DNA of 64,000 nt, from contig NZ_QQAV01000004.1 in the NCBI RefSeq assembly GCF_003350475.1, forward strand, positions 124,001 through 188,000, in the 5' to 3' direction. The notes beneath the pieces were generated by a model that saw only the letters and a program-made list of their open reading frames with translations, was not told where the DNA came from and searched no databases. This DNA comes from Pseudacidovorax intermedius. GTDB lineage: Bacteria > Pseudomonadota > Gammaproteobacteria > Burkholderiales > Burkholderiaceae_C. Shown one piece after another: positions 8,697 through 19,969 of this stretch; the first letter of the stretch is position 1, and each line of letters starts with the position of its first letter. The position numbers and the translations under genes are program-made.

Positions 8697-9641
8697 TCAG
8701 TGCGTGTGCGGGGGCGTGGCGCTCAAGGGCGGCGCCACTCCCTCATCGTGCCCATGCCCATGCTCAGCGCCATGGGACAGGCGGCTGACCCCGGTCACCA
8801 GCACGATGCCCGCCAGCAGCCACAACACCTGCAGCACCGTCTGGCGTGCGGCCAGCCTGCGCTGCAGTTGCGGGATGAGATCGGCCAGCGCCACATAGGC
8901 GAAGCTGCTGGACGCCAGCACCAGGAAGTACGGCAGCCAGCCATGCAGGCGCTCGACCAGCCACCAGCCCAGGACGCCGCCCAGCGCGGTCACCGTGCCC
9001 GCCAGGGACACCTTGATCAGCGCGGCGCGCGCATCCGGCGAGGTCTGTCGCATCACCACCAGGTCACCCACATGGTGCGGCACTTCATGGGCCAGCACCG
9101 ACAGCGCGGCGAGCAGGCCGAGCCGCGTGTCGGCCATGAAGGCCGAGGCGATGAGCACGCCGTCGCCGAAGCAGTGCACGCTGTCGCCGGCCAGCACCGC
9201 CCAGCCGCCGACCCGCGGTGCATGCGCATGTGCGTGGTCGTGGCCCGCGCTGTCGACGGCATGGGCATGACGATGCCCATGCCCCGGATGGTCGTGCCCA
9301 TGTGCCGCGGCGTGCGCATGGGCGTCGGGCGCGGGCCCGTGGTGGTGTTCATGCCCGTGGTGCCACAGCTCGGCCTTGTCGAGCAGGAAGAACAGCACCA
9401 GCCCACCCAGCAGCACGGCAAACAGCACCGAGGGCTCCAACCCGCTCTCGAAGGCCTCCGGCAGCAGGTGCATGAAGGCCGTCGCCAGCAAGGCACCCGC
9501 GGCCAGGCTCAGCAGATGCTGCGGCCCATGTCCTGCGTCCTGCGGCCGTCCGCGCACGCCCAGGCGCAGCAGCATGCCGGCGATCCAGACGCTGCCGATG
9601 CCGGTGACGAGGGTGGCGAGCAGGATCTGGAGCAGCTTCAT
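8697..9641 (-). CDS. ZIP family metal transporter with His-rich loop
   Basis: This 314-residue ZIP permease begins MKLLQILLATLVTGIGSVW. The frame stays open to 9857, but the extra N-terminus is non-membrane and unlike the family. Transmembrane helices 4 and 5 carry the metal-site motifs HCFGDGVLIASAF and HEVPHHVGDLVV. The cytoplasmic loop between helices 3 and 4 is very rich in His (more than 15 within about 60 residues), and the C-terminus ends in another His cluster. ZIP proteins import Zn, Fe or Mn into the cytoplasm. Its closeness to the DUF2796/ABC/DUF3299 cassette suggests zinc. Confidence 0.9.
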   Translation of the reverse strand: MKLLQILLATLVTGIGSVWIAGMLLRLGVRGRPQDAGHGPQHLLSLAAGALLATAFMHLLPEAFESGLEPSVLFAVLLGGLVLFFLLDKAELWHHGHEHHHGPAPDAHAHAAAHGHDHPGHGHRHAHAVDSAGHDHAHAHAPRVGGWAVLAGDSVHCFGDGVLIASAFMADTRLGLLAALSVLAHEVPHHVGDLVVMRQTSPDARAALIKVSLAGTVTALGGVLGWWLVERLHGWLPYFLVLASSSFAYVALADLIPQLQRRLAARQTVLQVLWLLAGIVLVTGVSRLSHGAEHGHGHDEGVAPPLSATPPHTH

Positions 9642-9670
9642 CGGGGGTCGGACGAACGGGAGGGATGACG

Positions 9671-9693
9671 AAAAAAGGCCGCCCGAAGGCGGC
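9671..9693 (-). terminator. Rho-independent terminator after the dienelactone hydrolase gene
   Basis: On the minus strand a perfect 7-bp stem, GGCCGCC / GGCGGCC, with a TTCG-type tetraloop is followed at once by six T residues. It lies 64 bp downstream of the hydrolase stop and 30 bp upstream of the ZIP start, so it separates these two minus-strand genes. Confidence 0.85.
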
Positions 9694-9756
9694 CCGTGCG
9701 GGAGGGTCAGGACAGCGGGCGGGCGCCATTGTCGGCGGCCCGGCCCTGCATGGCAC

Positions 9757-10653
9757 TCAGGCCACGCCGTTGGCCTTGAACCAGGCCGTGGCGTGCTTCC
9801 AGCCGTCCTCGGCGGCACTCTGCACATAGCTGGGCCGGTAGTCCGCATGGAAGGCATGGCCCGCCTCCGGATAGACGACGAACTGCGAGGCCTTGGCCGC
9901 AGGCGAGCCAGCGGCCAGCGCGGTCTTCATCTGCTCGACCGTGTCCAGCGGGATGCCCTGGTCCTTGCCGCCATAGAGGCCCAGCACGGGCGCCTTGAGC
10001 TCCGCCGCGATCTCCACCGGATGACGCGGCGTGAGCGGCGAGGCCTGCCCCACCAGACGTCCATACCAGGCGACGCCGGCCTTGACCCGGCCGGTGGCCG
10101 CATAAAGCCAGGTGATCCGGCCGCCCCAGCAGAAGCCGGTGATGCCGGCACGGCTGGTGTCGCCACCATTGGCAGCCGCCCAGGCGAGCGCACCGTCCAG
10201 GTCGGCCATGACCTGCGCGTCGGGCACCTTGGACACCACCTCGGCCATCAGCTTGGGGATGTCGGTGTAGCCGCGCGGATCGCCCTGCCGCGCGAAAAGC
10301 TCCGGCGCGATGGCCAGGTAGCCCAGCTTGGCGAAGCGGCGGCAGGTGTCGGCGATGTACTCGTGCACGCCGAAGATCTCCTGGACCACCAGGATCACCG
10401 GCAGGCCGGTCCGGCCTTCCGGCGCCGCGGCATAGGCCGGAACGTCGAAGCCGGCGACGGTGAACTTGACCGGCCCGGCCCGCAGCCCGTCGGCCGGTGT
10501 GCGGATGGCCGTCTGCGCGGCGATGGGTAGCGTGGCGGCGGCATAGCCCACGCCGAGCGCCGCTTTCAGGGCGGTGCGGCGGCTGGCGCCATCGCCCTCG
10601 GCACGGCCGGGCCGCAGGGAATCGAAGTCGCGCTGGATGTCGTCTTTCAGCAT
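9757..10653 (-). CDS. Dienelactone hydrolase family protein, probably exported
   Basis: This is a 298-residue alpha/beta hydrolase of the dienelactone hydrolase family. The nucleophile elbow is GFCWGG (catalytic Cys), and the Asp and His of the triad are seen in [10 protein letters not shown] and [10 protein letters not shown]. The N-terminus has twin arginines and a hydrophobic stretch ([19 protein letters not shown], then PIAAQ), suggesting Tat export to the periplasm. The start ATG at 10653 is preferred over the longer open frame because upstream residues look non-coding. It probably cleaves a lactone or ester; the true substrate is unknown. Confidence 0.88.
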   Translation of the reverse strand: MLKDDIQRDFDSLRPGRAEGDGASRRTALKAALGVGYAAATLPIAAQTAIRTPADGLRAGPVKFTVAGFDVPAYAAAPEGRTGLPVILVVQEIFGVHEYIADTCRRFAKLGYLAIAPELFARQGDPRGYTDIPKLMAEVVSKVPDAQVMADLDGALAWAAANGGDTSRAGITGFCWGGRITWLYAATGRVKAGVAWYGRLVGQASPLTPRHPVEIAAELKAPVLGLYGGKDQGIPLDTVEQMKTALAAGSPAAKASQFVVYPEAGHAFHADYRPSYVQSAAEDGWKHATAWFKANGVA

Positions 10654-10820
10654 GCGGGGTCTTCCTTGGCAGTAGGGGTGTCGGAGTCTAGGGAGCGCGC
10701 GGCGCTGTGCCTGCAAAGCCCTGCGCGGTGCAGGGCCGGCGACGCAGGACCTTGCGGGCCTAACTCAACACTACGACGGGAAGCGCCGGGCGGATCAGTC
10801 GACGGCCGATCCCAAGCTCG

Positions 10821-12116
10821 TCAGCGCAAAGGAACCTTGCCGGCCGACACGTCCATGATCAGCCGCGTGGTCAGGTACAGCCGCGGCGCGATGGAGTCGA
10901 TCAGCACGTACTCGGCATCGGCGGAGTGCGCGCCGTAGCCCTGCAGGCCGAAGCGCTCGACCACGGCCGCCTTGCCCGACAGGCCCGCGAAGGCCGCGTC
11001 GGTGCCACCGCCGGCCACCTTGTCGTCGGCGCCCAGCGTGCGGCCGAGTTCGCCGTAGATGCCTTGTGCATGCTTGGCCAGCGCCAGCGCGGTGGCATTG
11101 ACCTCCAGCGGCGGGCGGCGGCGCTCGAACACGGCCTCGACCTTGGCCTCGGGGATCAGCTGCGCCTTCACCCGCTCCTGGATGGCGCGCTCCAGACGGT
11201 CGTAGTCGGCCACCTTGATCACGCGCACATCGGCCATGGCCTGGGCCGACGCCGGGATCACGTTGCGGTTGTTGCCGGCCTGCCCCACGGTCCAGTTCAT
11301 CTTGAGGCCAGTGGCCGGATCAGACAGGTCGCGCATCTGCAGCACCTGGTGGGCCATCTCGTAGAAGGCATTGACGCCGCGCTCCGGCGCCGAGCCGGCA
11401 TGCGAGGCCTTGCCCTGCACCTTGAGGGTGACCGCGCCAATGCCGGCGGTGGCCAGCGACAGCTTGTCGTCGTTGGCATAGGCGCCTTCGTGCGACATCA
11501 CCACGTCGTGCTCGGCACCCAGCTTGGCGATCAGGGCGCGCGAGCCGGGCGAGCTGATCTCCTCGTCACCATTGATGAGCACGGTGATGCGGCCGTAGTC
11601 CTTGAAGTCCAGCGCCTTGAGCATGGCGAGGGTGTGCAGGATCACGGCGATGCCCTGCTTGTCGTCGGCGATGCCCAGACCGTAGGCCTTGTCGCCATCG
11701 ACGCGGAAGGGCTGCCGCGCGCCCATGCCGATGGTGTAGACCGTGTCCATGTGCGCGATGAGCAGGATGCGCGCCTTGCCCGTGCCCTCGAAGGTGGCGC
11801 GCACCATCTTGCCGATGCGCTCGGGCGTGTCGCCCATGCGGTAGACCTCGGGCGACTCGGCGCTGCCGGGCTCGATCACCGACACCTGCCCACCCAGCGC
11901 CCGCAGGCGCCCGGCCACCAGCGCCGCGATGCGGTCCAGGCCGTCGAGATCACGGCTGCCGGATTCGATGGCGACCAACTGCGAGAGCGTGTCCAGCAGC
12001 GGCTGCTTCTGCTGCTGGGCCAGCGTCTCGATGCGCGCGTCGCGCTGGGCGAATGCGGGCGCGACGGCAGCCGTCAGTGCCAGGGCGAGGATGAGGGAGC
12101 GGAGCGTAGGTTGCAT
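10821..12116 (-). CDS. M20 family metallopeptidase, glutamate carboxypeptidase-like, secreted
   Basis: This 431-residue protein has a signal peptide (MQPTLRSLILALALTAAVAP, cut after AFAQ). The M20 zinc ligands and catalytic residues appear in LLIAHMDTVY, GIADDKQG and INGDEEISSPGS, with the last ligand near the C-terminus in GYGAHSADAEYV. The dimerisation domain begins around residue 210. The family includes carboxypeptidase G2, which removes C-terminal glutamate from folates. The frame is open to 12287, but the signal peptide fixes the start at 12116. Confidence 0.9.
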   Translation of the reverse strand: MQPTLRSLILALALTAAVAPAFAQRDARIETLAQQQKQPLLDTLSQLVAIESGSRDLDGLDRIAALVAGRLRALGGQVSVIEPGSAESPEVYRMGDTPERIGKMVRATFEGTGKARILLIAHMDTVYTIGMGARQPFRVDGDKAYGLGIADDKQGIAVILHTLAMLKALDFKDYGRITVLINGDEEISSPGSRALIAKLGAEHDVVMSHEGAYANDDKLSLATAGIGAVTLKVQGKASHAGSAPERGVNAFYEMAHQVLQMRDLSDPATGLKMNWTVGQAGNNRNVIPASAQAMADVRVIKVADYDRLERAIQERVKAQLIPEAKVEAVFERRRPPLEVNATALALAKHAQGIYGELGRTLGADDKVAGGGTDAAFAGLSGKAAVVERFGLQGYGAHSADAEYVLIDSIAPRLYLTTRLIMDVSAGKVPLR

Positions 12117-12197
12117 GGAGTCTGGGGGCTGTTTAATGGAGTCGTTCGACGTTGAAGCCAAGGCGACCTTCAGACGGCCGCGGAGCAGGCCATGCCA

Positions 12198-12285
12198 GGG
12201 CACCCGAGGAACTGGCTTTGCCAGGCCTCGGGGTGCGCCCCCCTCCAAGCCGAAGGCGACAGAGAGGGGGGAGCCGCGAAGCGGC
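12198..12285. repeat. Palindromic intergenic element (three stem-loops) between polA and the M20 gene
   Basis: Three inverted repeats follow each other. The first is CACCCGAGG..CCTCGGGGTG with an inner CTGGC/GCCAG stem (about 12201-12235). The second is CCCCCCTC (12238-12245) with GAGGGGGG (12264-12271). The third is GCCGC-GAA-GCGGC (12273-12285). There is no T-tract. The element lies 17 bp downstream of the polA stop. It has the look of a mobile REP/BIME-type unit and could also act as an mRNA 3'-end stabiliser for polA. I have the impression of similar elements in other Comamonadaceae, but this is unverified. Confidence 0.6.
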
Positions 12286-12302
12286 ATGGGGGGTGAAGCC
12301 CA

Positions 12303-15092
12303 TCAATGCGCCTTTTCCCAGTTCGGGCCGAAGCCGATCTCGGCGAGCAGTGGCACCTTGAGCTCGGCCACGCCCGCCATAATGCGCGGCACCTCTGCCC
12401 GGACCCAGTCGACTTCGGCCTCGGGCACCTCGAACACCAGTTCATCGTGCACCTGCATGATCATCTTCGTGTCCAGGCCCTGCGCGTCCAGTGCCTTCTG
12501 CACGGCGTTCATGCTCAGCTTGATGAGGTCGGCCGCCGTGCCCTGCATGGGCGCGTTGATGGCTGCGCGCTCGGCCGCGCCACGGCGCGGGCCGTTGGGC
12601 GAGCGGATCTCGGGCAGGTACAGGCGCCGGCCGAACACGGTCTCGACGTAACCCTTCTCCTTGGCGCTGGCACGGGTCTCGTCCATGTAGTTCTTCACCC
12701 CAGGGTAGCGCGCGAAGTAGCGGTCGATGTAGCTCTTGGCGGCGGTGTTGTCGATGCCCAGGTTGCGCGCCAGGCCGAAGCTGCTCATGCCGTAGATGAG
12801 GCCGAAGTTGATCACCTTGGCATAGCGGCGCTGCTCGCTGCTGACCTGCTCGGGCGTGCTGCCGAAGACCTCGGCCGCAGTCGCACGGTGCACGTCGATG
12901 CCTTCGTTGAAGGCGCGCAACAGCGCCTCGTCGCCGCTGATGTGGGCCATGATGCGCAGCTCGATCTGCGAATAGTCGGCGCTGGCGATCGCCCGGCCCT
13001 CGGGCGCGATGAAGGCCTCGCGGATGCGCCGGCCTTCGGTGGTGCGCACCGGAATGTTCTGCAGGTTGGGGTCGTTGCTCGACAGCCGGCCCGTCACCGC
13101 CACCGCCTGCGCATAGTGCGTGTGCACGCGCCCCGTGCGCGGCAGCGCCATCTGCGCCAGCTTGTCGGTGTAGGTGCTCTTGAGCTTGGAAAGGCCCCGG
13201 TGCTCCAGGATCTTGGCCGGCAGCGGATAGTCCTCGGCCAGCTTCTCCAGCACCTCCTCGTCGGTGCTGGGCGCGCCGCTGGGCGTCTTCTTGACCACCG
13301 GCAGGCCCAGCTTGTTGAAGAAGATGTCGCCGATCTGCTTGGGGCTGCCCAGGTTGAAGGGCTGGCCGGCGATCTCGTAGGCCTGCTGCTCCAGCGCCAC
13401 GATGCGCTGGCCCAGCTCATGGCTCTGCGCGGACAGCGCGCCGGCGTCGATCAGCACGCCGTTGCGCTCGATGCGGTAGAGCGTCTCGCTGCTGGCGATC
13501 TCCAGCTCGTAGACAAACTTCAGCCGCTCGTCGGCCTCAAGCTGCGGCCACAGCACGCGGTGCACGTCCAGCGTCTGGTCGCTGTCCTCGCACGAATACT
13601 CGGCCGCCTTGTCGATGGCAACCTGGCTGAAGGGAATCTGGTGCGCGCCCTTGCCGCACAGGTCCTCGTAATCGATGCCGCTGCGGCCGGTGTGGCGCTC
13701 GGCCAGGCTGGCCAGGCCGTGGGGTTTGTGCACTTCGAGCACATAGCTCTGCAGCATGGTGTCGTGCACATAGCCCTGCACCTCGATGCCGTGGTTGGCG
13801 AACACATGGCGGTCGTACTTGATGTGCTGGCCCAGCTTGTGGCGGCTGGCGTCCTCCAGCCAGGGCTTCATGCGCGCCAGCACCTCGTCGCGCGGCAGCT
13901 GTTCGGGCGCGTCCGGGTAGTCGTGCGCCAGCGGCACGTAGGCGGCTTCGCCGGGCGTCACGCTGAAGCTGATGCCGACGATTTCGGCCTTCATCTCGTC
14001 GAGCGAGCTGGTCTCGGTGTCGATGGCGACCAGGTCTGCCGCCTGCAGCTTGGCCATCCAGGCGTCGAAGGCCGGCCAGTCGAGCACCGTGTCGTAGACC
14101 AGATTGCTCGCCCGCTCGGCCGCCGCGGCCAGCGTGCCGTCGAGCAGGCCGGTGCCGCCCTCGCCCGGCTGCGCGGCGCCATGGCCCAACAGCTCGGGCG
14201 CGGCGGCGTGCGCCTCCAGGCTCTTGGCCAGGCTCTTGAAGCCGTACTGCTCGTAGAAGTCCTTCAGCGCATCGGTCTGCAGCGGCTGGATGGAGATGCC
14301 CTCCAAAGCGGGCAGGCCCTCCACATGGCCGGCCAGGTCGCAGTCGGTGCGGATGGTGACCAGCCGCCGGCCCTGCGGCAGCCAGTCGAGCGCGCGGCGC
14401 AGGTTCTCGCCGGCCTGGCCCTTGATCTCGGCCGCGTGGGCGATCAGTCCGTCGAGCGAGCCGTACTGCGTGAGCCACTTGGCAGCAGTCTTGGGGCCCA
14501 CCTTGTCCACGCCGGGCACGTTGTCGACCGTGTCGCCCACCAGCGTCTGGTAGTCCACCATCAACGAAGGCGGCACGCCGAATTCGGCCGCGACACCGGC
14601 CACGTCGCGGCGCTTGCCGCTCATGGTGTCGATGATGGTGACGTGCTCGTCGACCAGCTGCGACAGGTCCTTGTCGCCGCTGCTCACGATCACCTCGATG
14701 CCCTGACCCGCGGCCGTGCGGGCCAGCGTGCCGATGACGTCGTCGGCCTCCACGTCGGGCACGCACAGCACCGGCCAGCCCAGCAGCCGCACCACCTGGT
14801 GGATGGGCGGGATCTGCGTGCGCAGGTCGTCGGGCATGGGCGCGCGGTGGGCCTTGTACTCGGGGTACCAGTCGTCGCGGAAGGTCTTGCCCGGCGCGTC
14901 GAACACGCAGGCCGCATAGTCGGCGCGCACCTCGCGGCGCAGGGCCTGCATCATGTTGATCATGCCCCGAATGGCCCCCGTCGCGGGGCTGTTGGGGTCG
15001 CCGGGCACCGCACGCAGGTCGGGCATGGCATGGAAGGCGCGGTACAGGTAGCTGGAGCCATCGACCAGCAGCAGCGTTTTCTTCTCGGTCAT
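12303..15092 (-). CDS. polA: DNA polymerase I
   Basis: At 929 residues this is full length for PolA. The N-terminal 5'-3' exonuclease domain (about 1-290) starts LLLVDGSSYLYRAFHA. The 3'-5' proofreading domain keeps its metal-binding Asp-X-Glu in VAIDTETSSLDE and an Asp in YSCEDSDQTL, so proofreading is probably active. The polymerase domain has motif A DYSQIELRIMAHIS, motif B around RRYAKVINFGLIYGMSSFG and motif C QVHDELVFEV. It fills gaps after Okazaki-fragment processing and repair. It is divergently transcribed from the DUF2782-like/thrB unit, an arrangement also familiar from Pseudomonas. Confidence 0.98.
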   Translation of the reverse strand: MTEKKTLLLVDGSSYLYRAFHAMPDLRAVPGDPNSPATGAIRGMINMMQALRREVRADYAACVFDAPGKTFRDDWYPEYKAHRAPMPDDLRTQIPPIHQVVRLLGWPVLCVPDVEADDVIGTLARTAAGQGIEVIVSSGDKDLSQLVDEHVTIIDTMSGKRRDVAGVAAEFGVPPSLMVDYQTLVGDTVDNVPGVDKVGPKTAAKWLTQYGSLDGLIAHAAEIKGQAGENLRRALDWLPQGRRLVTIRTDCDLAGHVEGLPALEGISIQPLQTDALKDFYEQYGFKSLAKSLEAHAAAPELLGHGAAQPGEGGTGLLDGTLAAAAERASNLVYDTVLDWPAFDAWMAKLQAADLVAIDTETSSLDEMKAEIVGISFSVTPGEAAYVPLAHDYPDAPEQLPRDEVLARMKPWLEDASRHKLGQHIKYDRHVFANHGIEVQGYVHDTMLQSYVLEVHKPHGLASLAERHTGRSGIDYEDLCGKGAHQIPFSQVAIDKAAEYSCEDSDQTLDVHRVLWPQLEADERLKFVYELEIASSETLYRIERNGVLIDAGALSAQSHELGQRIVALEQQAYEIAGQPFNLGSPKQIGDIFFNKLGLPVVKKTPSGAPSTDEEVLEKLAEDYPLPAKILEHRGLSKLKSTYTDKLAQMALPRTGRVHTHYAQAVAVTGRLSSNDPNLQNIPVRTTEGRRIREAFIAPEGRAIASADYSQIELRIMAHISGDEALLRAFNEGIDVHRATAAEVFGSTPEQVSSEQRRYAKVINFGLIYGMSSFGLARNLGIDNTAAKSYIDRYFARYPGVKNYMDETRASAKEKGYVETVFGRRLYLPEIRSPNGPRRGAAERAAINAPMQGTAADLIKLSMNAVQKALDAQGLDTKMIMQVHDELVFEVPEAEVDWVRAEVPRIMAGVAELKVPLLAEIGFGPNWEKAH

Positions 15093-15214
15093 CGGGCCAT
15101 TCTCCCCTGTCGCCGGAATGCGGCTGTGCGTTGGCGCCTACGGGCTACGGCAGCCTTCGACGACAGGGGGCAAGGCCGCGGGAACAAGGGGTGCGCACCT
15201 ACAATCGCCCGACC

Positions 15215-15583
15215 ATGCCTGCCCATTCCTCCCCGTCCGTGCGCGCAGCCCTGCTGGCTGCGGGACTGTCGCTCCTTCCGGCCCTCGGCCATGCCCAGAC
15301 ACCGTCGCCCGAGTCGGCCTCGGCAGCCCCGACGGCGGAGTCGCAGCCCCTGGACGGCCGCCGCAACCAGAAGATCGAGCACATCACAGTGGAAGACCGC
15401 GGCGCCAAGGTCGACGAGGTGCGCTACGGCGGCGTGACGCAGAGCATCACCGTCCAGCCCAAGGATTCGGCACTGCCCTCCTACGACATCCAGCCGACGG
15501 ACGGCACGCGCCAGCGCACCGGCGCGACCGACGGCAACAGTTCCAGCGGCGGTCAGCGCGTCTGGAACGTCCTCAAGTTCTGA
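15215..15583 (+). CDS. Small periplasmic DUF2782-like protein
   Basis: This 122-residue protein has a signal peptide (MPAHSSPSVRAALLAAGLSL, cut after GHAQ), a short acidic/Ala linker and a conserved core (QKIEHITVEDRGAKVDEVRY, then SITVQPKDSALPSYDI). The core resembles DUF2782 proteins, which lie between polA and thrB in pseudomonads; position and size agree. The function is unknown. The ATG at 15215 is chosen because the signal peptide starts there, not at the open-frame start at 15131. It ends 7 nt before thrB and is probably co-transcribed with it. Confidence 0.75.
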   Translation: MPAHSSPSVRAALLAAGLSLLPALGHAQTPSPESASAAPTAESQPLDGRRNQKIEHITVEDRGAKVDEVRYGGVTQSITVQPKDSALPSYDIQPTDGTRQRTGATDGNSSSGGQRVWNVLKF

Positions 15584-15590
15584 ACCGCCC

Positions 15591-16643
15591 GTGGCGGTCT
15601 TCACTGAAGTCCAGGCCGACGACGCGGCCGAACTGATGCGCTGCCTGGGGCTGGGCGAACTCACCGCACTGCGCGGCATCGAGGGCGGCATCGAGAACAC
15701 CAACTACTTCGCCACCACCGACCGGGGCGAGTACGTGCTGACGCTCTTCGAGCGCCTGACGCCGGCACAACTTCCGTACTACCTGGGGCTGATGAAGCAC
15801 CTGGCCGAGCGCGGCATGCCGGTGCCCGAGCCGGCGGCACGGGGCGCCGAAGGCGGTCCGCTCTTCGACGCCGAATCTCCGGACAGAGCCTGCCCGCTGC
15901 TGCAAACCATCGCCGGCAAGCCCGCTGCCGTGGTGCGCAAGCTGCAGGGCCGCAGCGAGCTGGCCCCGACGGCCGACCACTGCAGCGCGCTCGGCGACCT
16001 GCTGGCCCAGCTGCACCTGGCGGGGCGCGACTATGGTCAGGTGCAGCCCAACCTCCGGGGCCTGCCCTGGTGGAACGAGACCGTTCCGGTGGTGCTGCCG
16101 CATGTGGATGACGCCCAGGCCGCCCTGCTGCGCAGCGAACTGGCCTACCAGAACCATGTGGCCGAGTCCTCGGCCTACGCGGCCCTGCCCCGCGGCCCCG
16201 TGCATGCCGACCTGTTCCGCGACAACGCCATGTTCGCCCACGACGGCAAGGGCGGCACGCTGCCGGTGGTCACGGGCGTGTTCGACTTCTACTTCGCCGG
16301 CACCGACACCTGGCTCTTCGATCTGGCCGTGTGCCTGAACGACTGGGCCATCGACCTGCCCACCGGCCGTGCCGACCCGGCACGCAGCCGCGCCCTGCTC
16401 GATGCCTACCAAGCCCGCCGGCCGCTGGGCGCCGCCGAGCGCGAGCTGCTGCCCGCCATGCTGCGTGCCGGCGCCCTGCGCTTCTGGATCTCGCGCCTGT
16501 GGGACTTCCACCTCCCGCGCGAGGCCAGCATGCTCAAGCCGCACGATCCGACGCATTTCGAGCGCGTGCTGCGCGAACGGGTGCGTGCGCCGCAGGTGCC
16601 GGCGCTGCAGGCCGAACCCGTCGCCGAAACGCTGGGCGCCTGA
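15591..16643 (+). CDS. thrB: Homoserine kinase, APH-fold type
   Basis: This 350-residue homoserine kinase is of the aminoglycoside-phosphotransferase fold (ThrB type 2), not the GHMP type of E. coli. Visible motifs are GGIENTNYFATT (nucleotide loop), the catalytic loop VHADLFRDNAMF (His-X-Asp...Asn) and the metal-binding Asp in GVFDFYFAGTDTWLFDLAV. It makes O-phosphohomoserine for threonine synthesis. It starts with GTG at 15591, giving MAVFTEV, the usual start of this family. It lies downstream of the DUF2782-like gene and upstream of a membrane-protein gene. Confidence 0.95.
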   Translation: MAVFTEVQADDAAELMRCLGLGELTALRGIEGGIENTNYFATTDRGEYVLTLFERLTPAQLPYYLGLMKHLAERGMPVPEPAARGAEGGPLFDAESPDRACPLLQTIAGKPAAVVRKLQGRSELAPTADHCSALGDLLAQLHLAGRDYGQVQPNLRGLPWWNETVPVVLPHVDDAQAALLRSELAYQNHVAESSAYAALPRGPVHADLFRDNAMFAHDGKGGTLPVVTGVFDFYFAGTDTWLFDLAVCLNDWAIDLPTGRADPARSRALLDAYQARRPLGAAERELLPAMLRAGALRFWISRLWDFHLPREASMLKPHDPTHFERVLRERVRAPQVPALQAEPVAETLGA

Positions 16644-16684
16644 GCGCCCCTTGCGCCGGCCCCGGCCGCCCCCTTCTCCTGCTC

Positions 16685-17482
16685 ATGAAACTCCAAATCG
16701 TCTCGCCCCGCACCGGCGTCCAGTGGATGCGCGAGGGCCTGCGCGCCTTCCGCCGCCAGCCGATGGCCTTCTTCTCGCTGTTCATGCTGTTCATGTCGGC
16801 GATCGCGATGCTCTCGGTGGTGCCGCTCATCGGCGGCCCCCTGGCCGTGGCCCTGGGCCCGGCCACCACGCTGGCCCTGATGGTGGCCAGCGAGCGCACC
16901 GTCCACGGCCGTGCCGACCCCGCCGCGGGGCGGGTGGCCTCGGCCGGCATCTTCCTGCAGGCGCTGCAGGCCGTGCGCGCGCAGGCCCGGCCGCTGGTGG
17001 TGCTGGGGGTGCTGTATGCGCTGGGCGCCCTGGCCGCCGGCGGGTTGGCCACGCTGATCTTCGGCGACCCCTTCGATGGCGCCTTCGGCAACGATGGTGC
17101 GCCGCAGGCCGAGGTGGTCCAGAGCACCGGCTTCCAGATCGCCGTGCTGGCCCGGTTGCTGTTCTATGTGCCGGTGGCGCTGGCCTTCTGGCATGCGCCC
17201 GCACTGGTGCACTGGCATGGCGTGACGCCGGTCAAGAGCATCTTCTTCAGCCTGATCGCCTGCTGGCGCAACATGGGCGCCATGACGCTGTACGGCCTGG
17301 CCTGGGCCGGCGTCGTGCTGGCGTTGAGCCTGCTGATGAGCCTGATCGCCTCGCTGCTGATCGCCGTGAGCGGGGCCGGGGCGCTGGGCATGGCCGTGAT
17401 GGTGGGCGGCTCCTTCCTGCTCTCGGCCGCCTTCCTCGCCTCCGCCTGGTTCACCTTCCGGGACAGCTTCAGCGTGGAGTGA
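16685..17482 (+). CDS. BPSS1780 family inner-membrane protein
   Basis: This 265-residue integral membrane protein has about six hydrophobic segments. It starts MKLQIVSPRTGVQWMREGLR, followed by FRRQPMAFFSLFMLF, which matches the BPSS1780 family found next to thrB in Burkholderiales. The function is unknown. It begins 41 nt after thrB on the same strand and converges on uvrD, 24 nt away, with no clear terminator between them. Confidence 0.85.
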   Translation: MKLQIVSPRTGVQWMREGLRAFRRQPMAFFSLFMLFMSAIAMLSVVPLIGGPLAVALGPATTLALMVASERTVHGRADPAAGRVASAGIFLQALQAVRAQARPLVVLGVLYALGALAAGGLATLIFGDPFDGAFGNDGAPQAEVVQSTGFQIAVLARLLFYVPVALAFWHAPALVHWHGVTPVKSIFFSLIACWRNMGAMTLYGLAWAGVVLALSLLMSLIASLLIAVSGAGALGMAVMVGGSFLLSAAFLASAWFTFRDSFSVE

Positions 17483-17506
17483 AGGCGCGGCGCGCCCTGC
17501 ACTTCA

Positions 17507-19921
<2,415 letters not shown>

Positions 19922-19937
19922 GCCCCGATTGTAGGAA

Positions 19938-19959
19938 GCGGGGCCTGCGCCGGCCCCGC
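19938..19959 (-). terminator. GC-rich hairpin after azurin, probable terminator
   Basis: A perfect 8-bp stem, GCGGGGCC / GGCCCCGC, with a 6-nt loop lies 11 bp beyond the azurin stop and just before the uvrD start. On the minus strand it is followed only by TTCCTACAAT, so the T-tract is weak; termination is likely but could be partial. Confidence 0.55.
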
Positions 19960-19969
19960 GCAGGGCTGC

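Noticed and set aside
12306-15437. Very long open frame (1043 codons) on the plus strand opposite polA
   Set aside because: It mirrors polA codon by codon, has no recognisable domain and is a product of high third-position GC.
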